Notes: generated by a model not told the origin, from the sequence alone. A stretch of 64,000 nt of DNA from Mycolicibacterium aromaticivorans JS19b1 = JCM 16368 (GCF_000559085.1 NZ_JALN02000001.1:5208001-5272000), one strand, 5' to 3'; positions 44,789-53,444 are shown, counted from the stretch's first letter. Numbers and translations: made by a program.

Positions 44789-45016
44789 ATGCGAAAATTC
44801 ATCTTGGGTGTTGCGACGGCAGGAATGATCGCCGGTTCACTGGCCGGCGCAGTCACCGCCAATGCGGCATCGACCAACAATGCCACGCCGTCCGGTCCGG
44901 GGCATTCACCGATCATCACGGCGCTGGATTGTCAGGGCGGTACCGGAAATATGGGTTGTGGCGCAGGCTTTTTCTGGCGCGACGGGTGGCGCGGCTGGGG
45001 CTGCTACCCCTGCTGA
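44789..45016 (+). CDS. Secreted Gly/Trp/Cys-rich small peptide
   Basis: 75 aa. A signal peptide (RKFILGVATAGMIAGSLAGAVTANA) leaves a mature peptide of about 50 residues whose last half is rich in Gly, Trp and Cys: ALDCQGGTGNMGCGAGFFWR, ending with WGCYPC. Four cysteines could form two disulphides. GGGGAGGG lies 5-12 bases upstream of ATG 44789, a good ribosome-binding site. No family is recognised. It stands 55 bp before another secreted protein gene and may be cotranscribed with it. Confidence 0.7.
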   Translation: MRKFILGVATAGMIAGSLAGAVTANAASTNNATPSGPGHSPIITALDCQGGTGNMGCGAGFFWRDGWRGWGCYPC

Positions 45017-45071
45017 TCGACTGCTCGTAATTACTCGGTCCTCATTCCTTTCCGAACGGAAGTATTCGAAT

Positions 45072-45599
45072 ATGAACTCTCGTTATATCGGCGGGCTCAC
45101 CGCCGCCCTGTTATCGGCGGGTGTGACTCTCGGCACCGGCCTGGCATCCGCCGAACCCGGTGATTACACCGTCCTGTTGGTCGACCCCAATGTGGTGACC
45201 GACTCGATGGCCTACACGGCGGCGCCGCCGACCCTCAATCCCGGCGGCCAGCCCGGCGCCATGACGGTGTACACCCACCGCGACGGACGCACGATCACCG
45301 ACACGGTGTGGGTGCTGGCCGATCCGGCCGCGGCGGCCGGTGCGATCAGTTCCGCGCAGGCCGCCACCCCCGTCGCCAACCAGAAGTCGGTCGCCGCACC
45401 GGTGGGCCAGGGCGGACAGCTGATCACCGGGACGTCACCTGACGGCACGCGATCGTTGAGTGTTCTCTACTTCACTGAGGGCAATGCGGCGTCCTCGATG
45501 GAATTCTCCGGCCCCGTCGCCGACCCGGCACCAAAAGATCTGGTGATCGACTTCGGTCAGAAACAGGACGCGTTGATCAAGAGCCAACTCGGCGCGTGA
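45072..45599 (+). CDS. Secreted protein, about 175 residues
   Basis: 175 aa with signal peptide (RYIGGLTAALLSAGVTLGTGLASA). The mature part has a beta-rich domain with no cysteine (VLLVDPNVVTDSMAYTAAPP, GAMTVYTHRDGRTITDTVWV) and an Ala-rich helix. It resembles the unannotated secreted antigen-like proteins common in mycobacteria. The function is unknown. ATG 45072 begins the signal peptide. Followed by a terminator-like hairpin between this gene and the convergent hydrolase. Confidence 0.75.
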   Translation: MNSRYIGGLTAALLSAGVTLGTGLASAEPGDYTVLLVDPNVVTDSMAYTAAPPTLNPGGQPGAMTVYTHRDGRTITDTVWVLADPAAAAGAISSAQAATPVANQKSVAAPVGQGGQLITGTSPDGTRSLSVLYFTEGNAASSMEFSGPVADPAPKDLVIDFGQKQDALIKSQLGA

Positions 45600-45608
45600 C
45601 CACGGCAG

Positions 45609-45642
45609 CCCGCGTCTCGCCGGATCGTCGGCGCGACGCGGG
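45609..45642. terminator. Terminator-like hairpin between convergent genes
   Basis: CCCGCGTC at 45609-45616 pairs perfectly with GACGCGGG at 45635-45642, and an inner GCCG/CGGC pair with the loop GATCGT extends the stem. It starts ten bases after the stop of the secreted protein gene and 22 bases before the end of the convergent hydrolase gene. No U tract. Confidence 0.7.
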
Positions 45643-45663
45643 ATTTCGCCGCGGCTTGAGCGA

Positions 45664-46578
45664 TCAGGCCTTCTCGTCGCTGTTCCACAGGTCGAGCATG
45701 GTGCGCAGGATGTCTTCGGCCCGTCCCAGGCCGGCCAGGTGGCTTTCGCCGGAGAGCGTGTAGAGCTCGGCGTCGGGCAGCTTGGACACCACGTGCTGGC
45801 CATGGGCGAACGGCACGATGTGGTCGCGGTCGCCGTGCCACCACCGGACCGGCACCTTGACCTCGTCGAGCCGGAAGCCCCAATCGCGGGCGAACACAAC
45901 GATATCGGCGAGCGGCGCCGCCAGCTGCTTGCGGCTGCCGTTGAGCAGGTCGTCGAGGAACATCGCCTTGAACTCCGGGCGTACCAGCATCTTGCGGTCA
46001 CCTTCGGGGGAGATGCCGGCGTAGATGTACAAAGCCGGCTCGGCCACCGGGCGGATCAACCGGATCAAGCTGACGGCGGCCAGGCGCAGCGGAGCCCCCG
46101 CAACCTCGATGATCGGGGCCGCGAACGTGCCGATTTTCATCAATCCGCCGGCAATCGCCTCCGGCCCGACTGTCGGCGCCACCCCGCCGAGCACACCGGC
46201 GGCCACGATGCGGTCCGGCATCGCCGCCGCGCAGCCCAGCGTGTACGGGCCGCCGCCGGACAAGCCGACAACGGCCATCTTGTCGACACCGAGGGTGTCG
46301 GCGATGATCGCCAGGTCTTTCGAGAAGGCCAGCACGTTCTCGTACTGGTACGGCGTGGAGGAGCCGATTCCCGGCCGGTCGACACCAATCAGCCGAATAT
46401 CGTTCTGCTCGGCGAACACTCGCGCTTCCACCGGGATCTGACGGCGAGCGCCCGGGGTGCCGTGCAGCCAGAACACGGTACGGCCCTGGGCGCAGCCGAA
46501 CTCAGCAAAACCGATCTGGCGGTCCTCGGAGACGGCGACGTTGCCTTCCAACTTCGGACGGGCGATAGCGACAACCAT
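45664..46578 (-). CDS. Alpha/beta hydrolase
   Basis: 304 aa. Core features: WLHGTPGARRQ (oxyanion loop), GVDRPGIGSSTPY, the nucleophile elbow GLSGGGP with Ser, WWHGDRDHIVPF (acid), and SGESHLAG (His). The class covers lipid esterases, haloperoxidases and epoxide-type enzymes. No secretion signal, so it is probably cytoplasmic. ATG at 46578; an in-frame GTG six bases upstream is possible. The nearest relatives in M. tuberculosis are LipG/LipJ-like (from memory), but the substrate is unknown. Confidence 0.87.
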   Translation of the reverse strand: MVVAIARPKLEGNVAVSEDRQIGFAEFGCAQGRTVFWLHGTPGARRQIPVEARVFAEQNDIRLIGVDRPGIGSSTPYQYENVLAFSKDLAIIADTLGVDKMAVVGLSGGGPYTLGCAAAMPDRIVAAGVLGGVAPTVGPEAIAGGLMKIGTFAAPIIEVAGAPLRLAAVSLIRLIRPVAEPALYIYAGISPEGDRKMLVRPEFKAMFLDDLLNGSRKQLAAPLADIVVFARDWGFRLDEVKVPVRWWHGDRDHIVPFAHGQHVVSKLPDAELYTLSGESHLAGLGRAEDILRTMLDLWNSDEKA

Positions 46579-46652
46579 GGGCACAGTGTCTCACGCGGGA
46601 CCGCGGCTGCCGCACCGATCGGCGCAACAGCGAGCTTCCGCAGCAAAGACTC

Positions 46653-48128
46653 TCAGATCGCGGGCGCGCCCAGCCAGCCAGCCGGACGCCGCTGCGCCCA
46701 GGGCATCGCCTGCTCGAGTTGCGCGGCGAGCTGCAGCAGCACGGTCTCTTCGCGAGCCATCAGCTGAACACCCACGGGAAGTCCATCCTCGGTGGTCGCC
46801 AGCGGTAGCGAGATCGCAGCCCAGCCGGTCACGTTGGCCATGGTGGTCCACCCGGTATGCGCGAATTCGACGTCGAAGAACGCCCGCGTGGTGCCGCGCG
46901 GCTGATCCAGGATGCCGTAGTGCGGCGGTGGCGCCAGCAACGTCGGTACCAGCAGTACGTCATGGGCACCCATTCCCGCGGCGAACCGGCGGGTCTGGGC
47001 GTGGATGGCCTCGATCGAGTCGGCGTAGTCGACGCCGGCGGTGGCGAAGCCCTCGCGCATCATCACCCAGCTGCTGGGCTCGAACTCGTCCTCGAGGGGA
47101 TCTCGGCCCAGATGGGCCTTCGCGAAGTTGTACAGCTGCACGTTGCTGACGTTGTGTAGCACGGCGATCGCGTCGGCGACCACATCGGAGTCGAACGACG
47201 GCGCCCCCGGTTCGATGTGATGGCCGGCCGATTCCAGTGCGCGCCCGGCAGATTCGACGGCAGCCGCGACGCGCGGGTCGGTCGGCGGTGCCGGGAAAGG
47301 GGAGTGCGTGGCGATCAGGATGCGCCGGCGCGGCGGCGGCTCGTCGATGGCGCGCAGAAAAGCCCGGGTGGGTGGGGCGGCGTTGTACGGATCGCCGGGG
47401 GCGCCACCGGTGACCGCGTCGAGGAGCGCGGCACTGTCGCGCACCGTGCGCGTCAGGGCGTGCTCGACGGCCAATCCCTCCAGCAGCTGCCCGGACGGCG
47501 CGAACGAGGTGCGGGCACGTCGCGGTTTGAGCCCGACCAGTCCACAGCACGATGCAGGCACCCGGATCGAGCCGGTGCCATCACCACCCGAGGCCGCCGG
47601 CACGACACCGGCGGCCACCGCCGAGGCCGACCCGCCACTGGAACCACCGGGGGTGATGTCCGACGACCACGGATTGGCGGTGCGGCCGAACAACGACGGT
47701 TCGGTGGTGCAGTGATTGCCCCACTCCGGGGTGTTGGTCTTGCCGAACACCACCAGTCCCGCGGCCAGGTAGCGCTCCACGATCCATGCGGTCTCCGGCG
47801 CGATGTGGTCGCGCAATGCCCTCGAACCCATCGCCTCGCGGGCGCCGGCCAGCGAGGCGCCAAGATCCTTGAGCAGGAAGGGAACCCCGGCAACCGGCCC
47901 GGCGGTCCCGCCGCGCAGCGCGCCGCTCTCGTCGAGGGCTACCGCCTGGTCGCGTCCACGGTCGAACAGGTCGGTGATGACGGCATTGAGCCCGCGGGCG
48001 GCGTCGAGTCGCAGGATCGCTGCCTCGAGCAGCTCGGCTGCGGACACCTCTCCGGAAGCCGCTAGGGCGGCCTGCCCGATGGCATCGAGGTCGGCGAGTT
48101 CAGCGGCAAATGTGGGATCCATTGTCAC
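46653..48128 (-). CDS. Amidase signature-family hydrolase
   Basis: 491 aa. Catalytic Lys in VPFLLKDLG, the glycine-serine stretch TPGGSSGGSASAVAAG with the cis-Ser and nucleophile Ser, and GDGTGSIRVPASCCGLVGLKP. The N-terminal helix is the usual short regulatory segment. Amidases of this class cut aliphatic or aryl amides, and in mycobacteria some are linked to nicotinamide or lipid amides (family knowledge). The start is GTG 48128 or ATG 48122. It is 45 bp from the next minus-strand gene upstream. Confidence 0.9.
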   Translation of the reverse strand: MTMDPTFAAELADLDAIGQAALAASGEVSAAELLEAAILRLDAARGLNAVITDLFDRGRDQAVALDESGALRGGTAGPVAGVPFLLKDLGASLAGAREAMGSRALRDHIAPETAWIVERYLAAGLVVFGKTNTPEWGNHCTTEPSLFGRTANPWSSDITPGGSSGGSASAVAAGVVPAASGGDGTGSIRVPASCCGLVGLKPRRARTSFAPSGQLLEGLAVEHALTRTVRDSAALLDAVTGGAPGDPYNAAPPTRAFLRAIDEPPPRRRILIATHSPFPAPPTDPRVAAAVESAGRALESAGHHIEPGAPSFDSDVVADAIAVLHNVSNVQLYNFAKAHLGRDPLEDEFEPSSWVMMREGFATAGVDYADSIEAIHAQTRRFAAGMGAHDVLLVPTLLAPPPHYGILDQPRGTTRAFFDVEFAHTGWTTMANVTGWAAISLPLATTEDGLPVGVQLMAREETVLLQLAAQLEQAMPWAQRRPAGWLGAPAI

Positions 48129-48173
48129 GGATCCTCGCCGCCGGGCCCGGCGCCGGCAAGTTGGCGCGCGGAA

Positions 48174-48626
48174 CTACCCGTTACCGCCGGGGGTGGCCAG
48201 TTCACTCGACTGGCTCTGCTGGGCGGCGGCCTGCTGGGCGGCTGCGTCCTTGGCGGCCTGCTCGTCCTCGGCGGCCTTCTCTGCCTGGCCCTCCGGGCTC
48301 GCCAGCGAATTACCCGGCTTGCCCGCCGTGGCCAACTTGGCGTTGCAGTTCAGGAAGAGCAGCACGGTGTCGGTGACGGGAGAGAAGTTGTCGCCCTTGA
48401 GCCAGGGTGCCGACTGCGACCGGGTGACCACGCAGTCGGCCTGGCTCAACGAATCGCCGACAGAGCTGGCGATTACGGCCTTCTTCCCGGCACTGCTGAT
48501 TGCGGACGAGGCATCGGAGTAGGACTTGCCGGCGTAGTCGTCTGCCAGCGCGACACCGGATCCGAGCGTGAGTGACGTCGCACCGAGCGTGAGTGCTCCG
48601 AGTCCGAGCCGAACGAGCTTGGTCAT
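48174..48626 (-). CDS. Secreted protein with Ala/Gln-rich tail
   Basis: 150 aa. Signal peptide (LVRLGLGALTLGATSLTLGSGVALA), a globular mature domain of about 85 residues with two cysteines (ADCVVTRSQ, FLNCNAK), and an Ala/Gln/Glu low-complexity C-terminus with many AAQQAA words. GGAGGA lies before the ATG at 48626. Common type in mycobacteria, unnamed; unknown function. Confidence 0.77.
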   Translation of the reverse strand: MTKLVRLGLGALTLGATSLTLGSGVALADDYAGKSYSDASSAISSAGKKAVIASSVGDSLSQADCVVTRSQSAPWLKGDNFSPVTDTVLLFLNCNAKLATAGKPGNSLASPEGQAEKAAEDEQAAKDAAAQQAAAQQSQSSELATPGGNG

Positions 48627-48842
48627 CTGTGTTCCTCCACGGCAGATCCTCGACAAGGCAGCGTCACAGGCGCCGGGACGCGGAAACTGAGGATAAGACC
48701 ACTTACTGGCAACTAACTGGGTAAAAGCTGGCGGCATGCTGGGAGCCGCCGGGGTGGCGCAGCCCCGTCTCTTTGCCTGCCCGAGTCCGGGCTGTCACTT
48801 CGCCGATATCGTCCGGTCGGCCCGGACGAGTTGACTGGCTTC

Positions 48843-49469
48843 ATGTCCGAGACCACGACCGAGCCCGACACCGCCGCCCTCCCGGCCGCCGACGAGCAGC
48901 CACACGAGCGGACCACTATCGTCATCCGCCACGTCCTGGAGCGTCAGATCGCCGCGGGCCAGGCGTTGAGCAGCCAATTGCTGGATGCTGCAACAGATGT
49001 CACCACCGCGATCGCGCATGCCCCCGCTGCATTCGCGGGCGCCATCCAAGACGGCGAGACCATCGCCGCGGCCTGGGAGCGCGCCGGCACCGGCGTGCAA
49101 GATGTCGTGGACGACGCTCGCGGCCGGTTGCGTGCCGCAGTCGTCAGTTATGTCGGTCACCAGGCGACGTTGCCGGTGGCTGTCCTCGGCTACGCCGGTG
49201 AGGTCGCCGGTTCGATGGCCTCCGCGCAGGGCACGGTCGCGGGTTCGGCGCTCGACGGCGCATTCGCGGTCGCGGCCGCCGCAACCCAGGGTGACGACGT
49301 ACGGGCGGCGCTCGGCCGCAACATCGACGAACTGCGGGCCACCGCGACCGCCGCCCGCGGCGACGTCAACGAGTCGGTCAAGCGGGCCGGCCGCGACGTC
49401 CGCGAGGCCGTCGGCGGCGAACTCGAACCGCTGGTCGCCGCGATCACCGGTGCCGGCGAGGATTCTTGA
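48843..49469 (+). CDS. Ala-rich helical protein (heparin-binding-haemagglutinin-like layout)
   Basis: 208 aa. Acidic, unfolded-looking N-terminus (TTTEPDTAALPAADEQ), then Ala-rich helices throughout (LLDAATDVTTAIAHAPAAFAGAIQDG, GAFAVAAAATQGDDVRAALGRN). No transmembrane or signal sequence is convincing. The layout recalls mycobacterial proteins with HbhA/Lsr2-like helical repeats, but no true homology is claimed. An intergenic stretch of 203 bp follows, without a supported gene. Confidence 0.7.
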   Translation: MSETTTEPDTAALPAADEQPHERTTIVIRHVLERQIAAGQALSSQLLDAATDVTTAIAHAPAAFAGAIQDGETIAAAWERAGTGVQDVVDDARGRLRAAVVSYVGHQATLPVAVLGYAGEVAGSMASAQGTVAGSALDGAFAVAAAATQGDDVRAALGRNIDELRATATAARGDVNESVKRAGRDVREAVGGELEPLVAAITGAGEDS

Positions 49470-49672
49470 CAGACAACGAACTTCAGGTGACAAGCGGCAC
49501 ACTCAGGCGTGTGGCGCGGCGGCCGGCATCGGTCGGCTGGCACAGTGGTGATGTGGCACAAACACGGCGGACACGATCGGGCTCCTGGCGGCATCCGTTG
49601 TCGCTGGGGTTCGAAGCGCACCGCGGCCTGCTGCTGCTGCGCCTGCGCTGGCACGAGCGGCGCGCGCCCACC

Positions 49673-50524
49673 TCACATACCGCCGCTGGTGACCCGTCGT
49701 CGGTATGACGACGGGGTCTCCCCGCAGAACTGACTGAAGGCTCGGGTGAACGACCCGACGCTGTCGAAGCCCACTGCGGTGGCGGTCTGTTGGACGCTCT
49801 GCGCGGGGGCGGCCAGCAGTGCCATCGCCCGCAACATTCTGGCGTGCAAAAGGTAAGTGCGCCAGGATATCTCAGCCTCGCCCTGGAACTGTCTGCGTAG
49901 GGTCCGCTCCGACACCGCAACCGCCCGGCACACCTCGGCCAGCGTCACCGACTGCAGGTGCTCCTTGGTGTAGGCCATCGCGGCGGCGACCACCGGATCG
50001 TCGGAGCTCGGAAGGCTCAGCGGCGCTTCGTGATCCAGCGCCTCGGCCACCAGATTGGCCAACGTGCGAAAGAACCCGTCGGACACCCGGTCCTCCTCGG
50101 CGGCGCCTGGGCTTCGGTAGATGGGCCAGCGCAGGGCGTAGAGCATCATCTCCCGGATCAACGGGGAGACCGCCAGGATCCGGGCGCGGTCACCGGCGGT
50201 CGGGATGAGTTCCGGGTCGAACATCACCGCCAGGGTCTTGACGGCGGCGTTCATCGTCGCTTGGTGTTCCAGTCCGGCCGGAATCCAGGCGGCCTGCTGG
50301 GGCGGCAGCAGGTAGTGCGCCGATGCGGTCTCGACCTCGACCACGCCGCCGATCGCGTATTCGATCTGATGCACGTCGTGGAAATGCCAGCCGGTGACCA
50401 GCAGTTCGCCCTCGTACAGATAGCTGCCGGCCAGGACCCGCCCGCCGCGGCGCAGCTCCACCTGGCCGATGTTGGCCGGTTGAGCGAAACCTCTGGCCGA
50501 ATGTGCGGAGACGGTCACGATCAT
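49673..50524 (-). CDS. AraC-family transcriptional regulator with cupin sensor
   Basis: 283 aa. The N-terminal cupin-type sensor (GWHFHDVHQIEYAIGGVVEVETASAHYLLPPQQAAWIPAG) is followed by the C-terminal AraC double helix-turn-helix (VTLAEVCRAVAVSERTLRRQFQGEAEISWRTYLLHARM and VQQTATAVGFDSVGSFTRAFSQFCGETPSSYRRR). The start codon at 50524 is only 19 bp from the divergent amidohydrolase start, so a later internal start is possible. It probably activates the amidohydrolase. Confidence 0.87.
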   Translation of the reverse strand: MIVTVSAHSARGFAQPANIGQVELRRGGRVLAGSYLYEGELLVTGWHFHDVHQIEYAIGGVVEVETASAHYLLPPQQAAWIPAGLEHQATMNAAVKTLAVMFDPELIPTAGDRARILAVSPLIREMMLYALRWPIYRSPGAAEEDRVSDGFFRTLANLVAEALDHEAPLSLPSSDDPVVAAAMAYTKEHLQSVTLAEVCRAVAVSERTLRRQFQGEAEISWRTYLLHARMLRAMALLAAPAQSVQQTATAVGFDSVGSFTRAFSQFCGETPSSYRRRVTSGGM

Positions 50525-50543
50525 CGAGGGTACAACTTGAGGC

Positions 50544-51806
50544 ATGAACGTCGACGACCTGATCCTGGTGAGCATTGACGACCACGTCGTGGAGCCCCCC
50601 GACATGTTCCTCAACCACGTTCCGGACAAGTACAAGCCCGAGGCCCCGGTCGTCGTCACCGACGACAAAGGTGTGGATCAGTGGATGTACCAGGGCCGCC
50701 CCCAGGGGGTCAGCGGGTTGAACGCCGTCGTGTCGTGGCCGGCTGAGGAGTGGGGCCGCGACCCGGCCGGCTTCGCCGAGATGCGCCCGGGCGTCTATGA
50801 CGTCCACGAGCGGGTGCGCGACATGAACCGCAACGGCATCCTCGCCTCGATGTGCTTCCCGACCTTCACCGGCTTCTCCGCGCGGCACCTCAACATGACC
50901 CGCGAGGACGTCACGCTGGTGATGGTGTCGGCCTACAACGACTGGCACATCGACGAGTGGGCCGGCTCGTACCCGGACCGCTTCATCCCGATCTCGATCC
51001 TGCCGACGTGGACGCCGGAGGGGATGTGCAACGAGATCCGCCGCGTCGCGGCCAAGGGCTGCCGGGCCGTCACCATGCCCGAGTTGCCGCACCTTGAGGG
51101 CCTGCCCAGTTACCACGACGAGGACTACTGGGGTCCGGTGTTCCGGACGCTGTCCGAGGAGAACGTGGTGATGTGTCTGCACATCGGCACCGGATTCGGG
51201 GCGATCAGCATGGCTCCCAACGCTCCGATCGACAACATGATCATCCTGGCCACCCAGGTGTCGGCGATGTGTGCCCAAGACCTGTTGTGGGGACCGGCGA
51301 TGCGTAACTACCCGGACCTGAAGTTCGCGTTCTCCGAGGGCGGTATCGGGTGGATCCCGTTCTACCTGGATCGCAGCGACCGGCACTACACCAACCAGAA
51401 GTGGCTTCGCCGCGACTTCGGCTCTCAAATGCCCAGTGAGGTGTTCCGGGACCACTCGCTGGCCTGCTATGTCACCGACAAGACGTCGCTGAAGCTGCGC
51501 CACGAGATCGGGATCGACATCATCGCCTGGGAGTGCGACTACCCGCATTCGGACTGCTTCTGGCCGGACGCACCCGAGCAGGTGCTCGCCGAGTTGAACG
51601 CCGCAGGCGCTTCGGATTCCGACATCAACAAGATCACCTGGGAGAACTCCTGCCGGTTCTTCGGCTGGGATCCCTTCGCCCGCACCACGCGCGAGGACGC
51701 GACGGTCAAGGCGCTGCGCGCCAAGGGTGCCGACGTCGATGTGTCCATCCGCCCGCGGGCGGAGTGGGCGCGGCTCTACGACGCCAAGCAGTTCGCCCAG
51801 GCGTAA
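50544..51806 (+). CDS. Amidohydrolase-2 family protein (ACMSD-like)
   Basis: 420 aa, TIM-barrel metal-dependent hydrolase/decarboxylase of the 2-amino-3-carboxymuconate-semialdehyde decarboxylase group. SIDDHVVEPPDMF at the N-terminus carries the D-x-H motif, and CLHIGTGFG and the C-terminal WECDYPHSDCFWPDA supply further metal residues. Mycobacteria have several paralogues, some in sterol or aromatic breakdown. The gene pairs with a divergent AraC regulator. The substrate is unknown. Confidence 0.86.
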   Translation: MNVDDLILVSIDDHVVEPPDMFLNHVPDKYKPEAPVVVTDDKGVDQWMYQGRPQGVSGLNAVVSWPAEEWGRDPAGFAEMRPGVYDVHERVRDMNRNGILASMCFPTFTGFSARHLNMTREDVTLVMVSAYNDWHIDEWAGSYPDRFIPISILPTWTPEGMCNEIRRVAAKGCRAVTMPELPHLEGLPSYHDEDYWGPVFRTLSEENVVMCLHIGTGFGAISMAPNAPIDNMIILATQVSAMCAQDLLWGPAMRNYPDLKFAFSEGGIGWIPFYLDRSDRHYTNQKWLRRDFGSQMPSEVFRDHSLACYVTDKTSLKLRHEIGIDIIAWECDYPHSDCFWPDAPEQVLAELNAAGASDSDINKITWENSCRFFGWDPFARTTREDATVKALRAKGADVDVSIRPRAEWARLYDAKQFAQA

Positions 51807-51813
51807 GAGACAT

Positions 51814-51880
51814 CATCGAGATCGACGCTGGCGCGCGAAAGTGCGAGTAAGCCTCACGCCACCGTGGATCTCGGTGACGT
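51814..51880. repeat. Left copy of a palindromic repeat flanking the DUF559 gene
   Basis: The first 34 bp (51814-51847) are identical to the right copy at 52743-52776, in the same orientation. The next 33 bp are a diverged version of the same unit (aagc..cacgcc..gatctcgg shared). The unit begins CGAGATCGACGC and ends in a GATCTCG arm, forming an imperfect inverted repeat. The second half contains the stop codon of the DUF559 gene. Confidence 0.85.
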
Positions 51881-52711
51881 TCGACGCCGGATCGCCTCGC
51901 GTACCTGCCGGACGACGTCGTCGGGGCGGTCCTCTGCGATCACGCGGATGACGATCCAGCCCAGCTGTTCGAGTCTGCGTATCCGGCGTTGGTCCTTGAC
52001 GTATTGGGCTCGGTTCGTCCGGTGATGATCGCCGTCGTACTCGACGGCGACTTTGATGTCGTCCCAACCCATGTCGAGGACGGCCAGTATTCGCCAGCCA
52101 TCCATGACGGGTATCTGTGTGGTCGGAGGTGGAAAACCCCCGTCGATCAACAACATTCGTAGCCAGGTTTCCTTCGGGGACGCCGCTCCGCCGTCGACGA
52201 GCGGGAGTATCGCTTTGAGCTGTCGCAGGCCGCGTGCACCCGGGTGCTCGCACGCCAGCCCCATGACGTCGTCGATCGAGAAGAAGGTCGCCCACTTCAG
52301 CGCGTCGAGGCGAGCAATCGCCGTCTCGGCGCGCAGGTGACGACCCAGATCGAATGCGGTGCGCACCGGCGTGGTCACCGGCAGACCTGAGACCTTGGTG
52401 ACCTCGCCGCTTATAAGCGTTTCGTTCCGGACGAGCAGCCCGTCGTGCGGGCGGGAGTTGCGGCCGATCAATTCGATCGGCTCGCCGACGTCGACCCACT
52501 GCGAGCCGTGCAACGCGGCGGCCGCCAGTCCCGAGATCACGGCCCGCCGCCCGGACCACAACCAGGCCGCCCAGGTGCGGTCACCCAACGACGGGTCGAC
52601 GGAGGCTGCCACGTACACGCCGCGATAGACGGGGCGGTACCAGCGGCGCAACTCGTGCTCGGTCAGCTCTCCGGCGGCGAGCGCTTCACTACCGATGAAC
52701 ACGCGATTCAT
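51854..52711 (-). CDS. DUF559-type (Vsr/MutH-like fold) endonuclease-domain protein
   Basis: 285 aa. The N-terminal half (GELTEHELRRWYRPVYRGVYVAASVDPSLGD, SGLAAAALHGSQWVDVGEP) resembles the AbiEi-type DNA-binding region of type IV toxin-antitoxin antitoxins. The C-terminal part resembles DUF559, a PD-(D/E)XK nuclease-like fold: SPKETWLRMLLIDGG, VLDMGWDDIKVAVEYDGDHHRTN, RIRRLEQLGWIVIRV. Acidic residues suited to metal binding are present in D-M-G-W-D-D and E-Y-D-G-D. The gene is bracketed by two direct repeats, one overlapping its 3' end, so it may have arrived as a unit. The role is not established. Confidence 0.82.
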   Translation of the reverse strand: MNRVFIGSEALAAGELTEHELRRWYRPVYRGVYVAASVDPSLGDRTWAAWLWSGRRAVISGLAAAALHGSQWVDVGEPIELIGRNSRPHDGLLVRNETLISGEVTKVSGLPVTTPVRTAFDLGRHLRAETAIARLDALKWATFFSIDDVMGLACEHPGARGLRQLKAILPLVDGGAASPKETWLRMLLIDGGFPPPTTQIPVMDGWRILAVLDMGWDDIKVAVEYDGDHHRTNRAQYVKDQRRIRRLEQLGWIVIRVIAEDRPDDVVRQVREAIRRRTSPRSTVA

Positions 52712-52742
52712 GCCCGCACTCTGGCGTATCCCACCGACAATC

Positions 52743-52808
52743 CATCGAGATCGACGCTGGCGCGCGAAAGTGCGAGAAGCGGGCACGCCGGCGTCGATCT
52801 CGGCGCGA
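52743..52808. repeat. Right copy of the palindromic repeat flanking the DUF559 gene
   Basis: Same orientation as the left copy; the first 34 bp are identical. Here the ends form a perfect 12-bp inverted repeat: CGAGATCGACGC at 52746-52757 against GCGTCGATCTCG at 52791-52802. It would fold into a long hairpin. The repeat lies between the DUF559 start and the lpqH-like gene. Confidence 0.88.
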
Positions 52809-52895
52809 GAAGTTTGGGATCGGTAGCCGCGAGCCGCAGCTGTACTTCTCTCGTGACGGTGCCACCGAGGCGCCGCGCGAACGAAGGGAACACAG

Positions 52896-53393
52896 GTGAA
52901 GCGAATTCTCGCGGTCGGTGTCGGCGTGCTCGGCTGCAGCATGCTGCTCATGGCTTGCTCCGACAACAACAGCAGCAGCAAGGGCTCCAGCTCGGCGACG
53001 GGTGCCGCGCCCACCAGTGTCTCGGTGGCCTCCAGCGGGAAGACGTCGGTGAAGGTCGAGGGCAATGACCTCCAAGGCCTCGACCTGAACTCCGTGACGT
53101 GCGTGAAGCAGGGCGGCACGATCAACATCGCCAGCGGCGCGGTGGGCGGTCAGCAGGGGCTCGGTGTGGTCATGAAAGACGGCCAGCCGCCGACCGTGCA
53201 GTCCCTCGGGATGGTCGTCGACGGCAACGCGCTCGCGGTGAGCGACAACATGGGTATGAAGACCGGTTCTGCCGAGGTGAAGGTGGACGGCAACACCTAC
53301 ACCATCACCGGCGAGGCGGCCGGCGCCGACATGAAGAACCCCATGGCCGGCATGATCAGCAAGAAGTTCGAAATCTCCGTCACCTGCACGTGA
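52896..53393 (+). CDS. LpqH-family lipoprotein (19-kDa antigen type)
   Basis: 165 aa. Lipoprotein signal with lipobox LMAC at about residues 18-21 (LLMACSDNNSSSKG), then a Ser-rich linker, then the mature domain with two cysteines (SVTCVKQGG and ISVTCT at the end), MKDGQPPTVQSLG and TYTITGEAAGADMKNPM, close to the LpqH/LppE group. Lipidated, outside the membrane, glycosylated and immunogenic in M. tuberculosis (established for the family). GTG 52896 follows GAAGGGAA. Confidence 0.9.
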   Translation: MKRILAVGVGVLGCSMLLMACSDNNSSSKGSSSATGAAPTSVSVASSGKTSVKVEGNDLQGLDLNSVTCVKQGGTINIASGAVGGQQGLGVVMKDGQPPTVQSLGMVVDGNALAVSDNMGMKTGSAEVKVDGNTYTITGEAAGADMKNPMAGMISKKFEISVTCT

Positions 53394-53419
53394 CGTGACC
53401 AGCCGTTCGGGCGGCGGGC

Positions 53420-53444
53420 GGCGGACGTGCCGGGCACGTCCGCC
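53420..53444. terminator. Terminator-like hairpin after the lpqH-like gene
   Basis: GGCGGACGTGC and GCACGTCCGCC form an 11-bp perfect stem with a CGG loop, 27 bp after the lipoprotein stop codon. It separates the lipoprotein transcript from the TPR/CHAT block that follows. No U tract. Confidence 0.72.

Noticed and set aside
49470..49708. 80-codon plus-strand frame between the Ala-rich protein and the AraC regulator
   Set aside because: Arg-rich, no ribosome-binding site, and its end runs into the AraC coding region.
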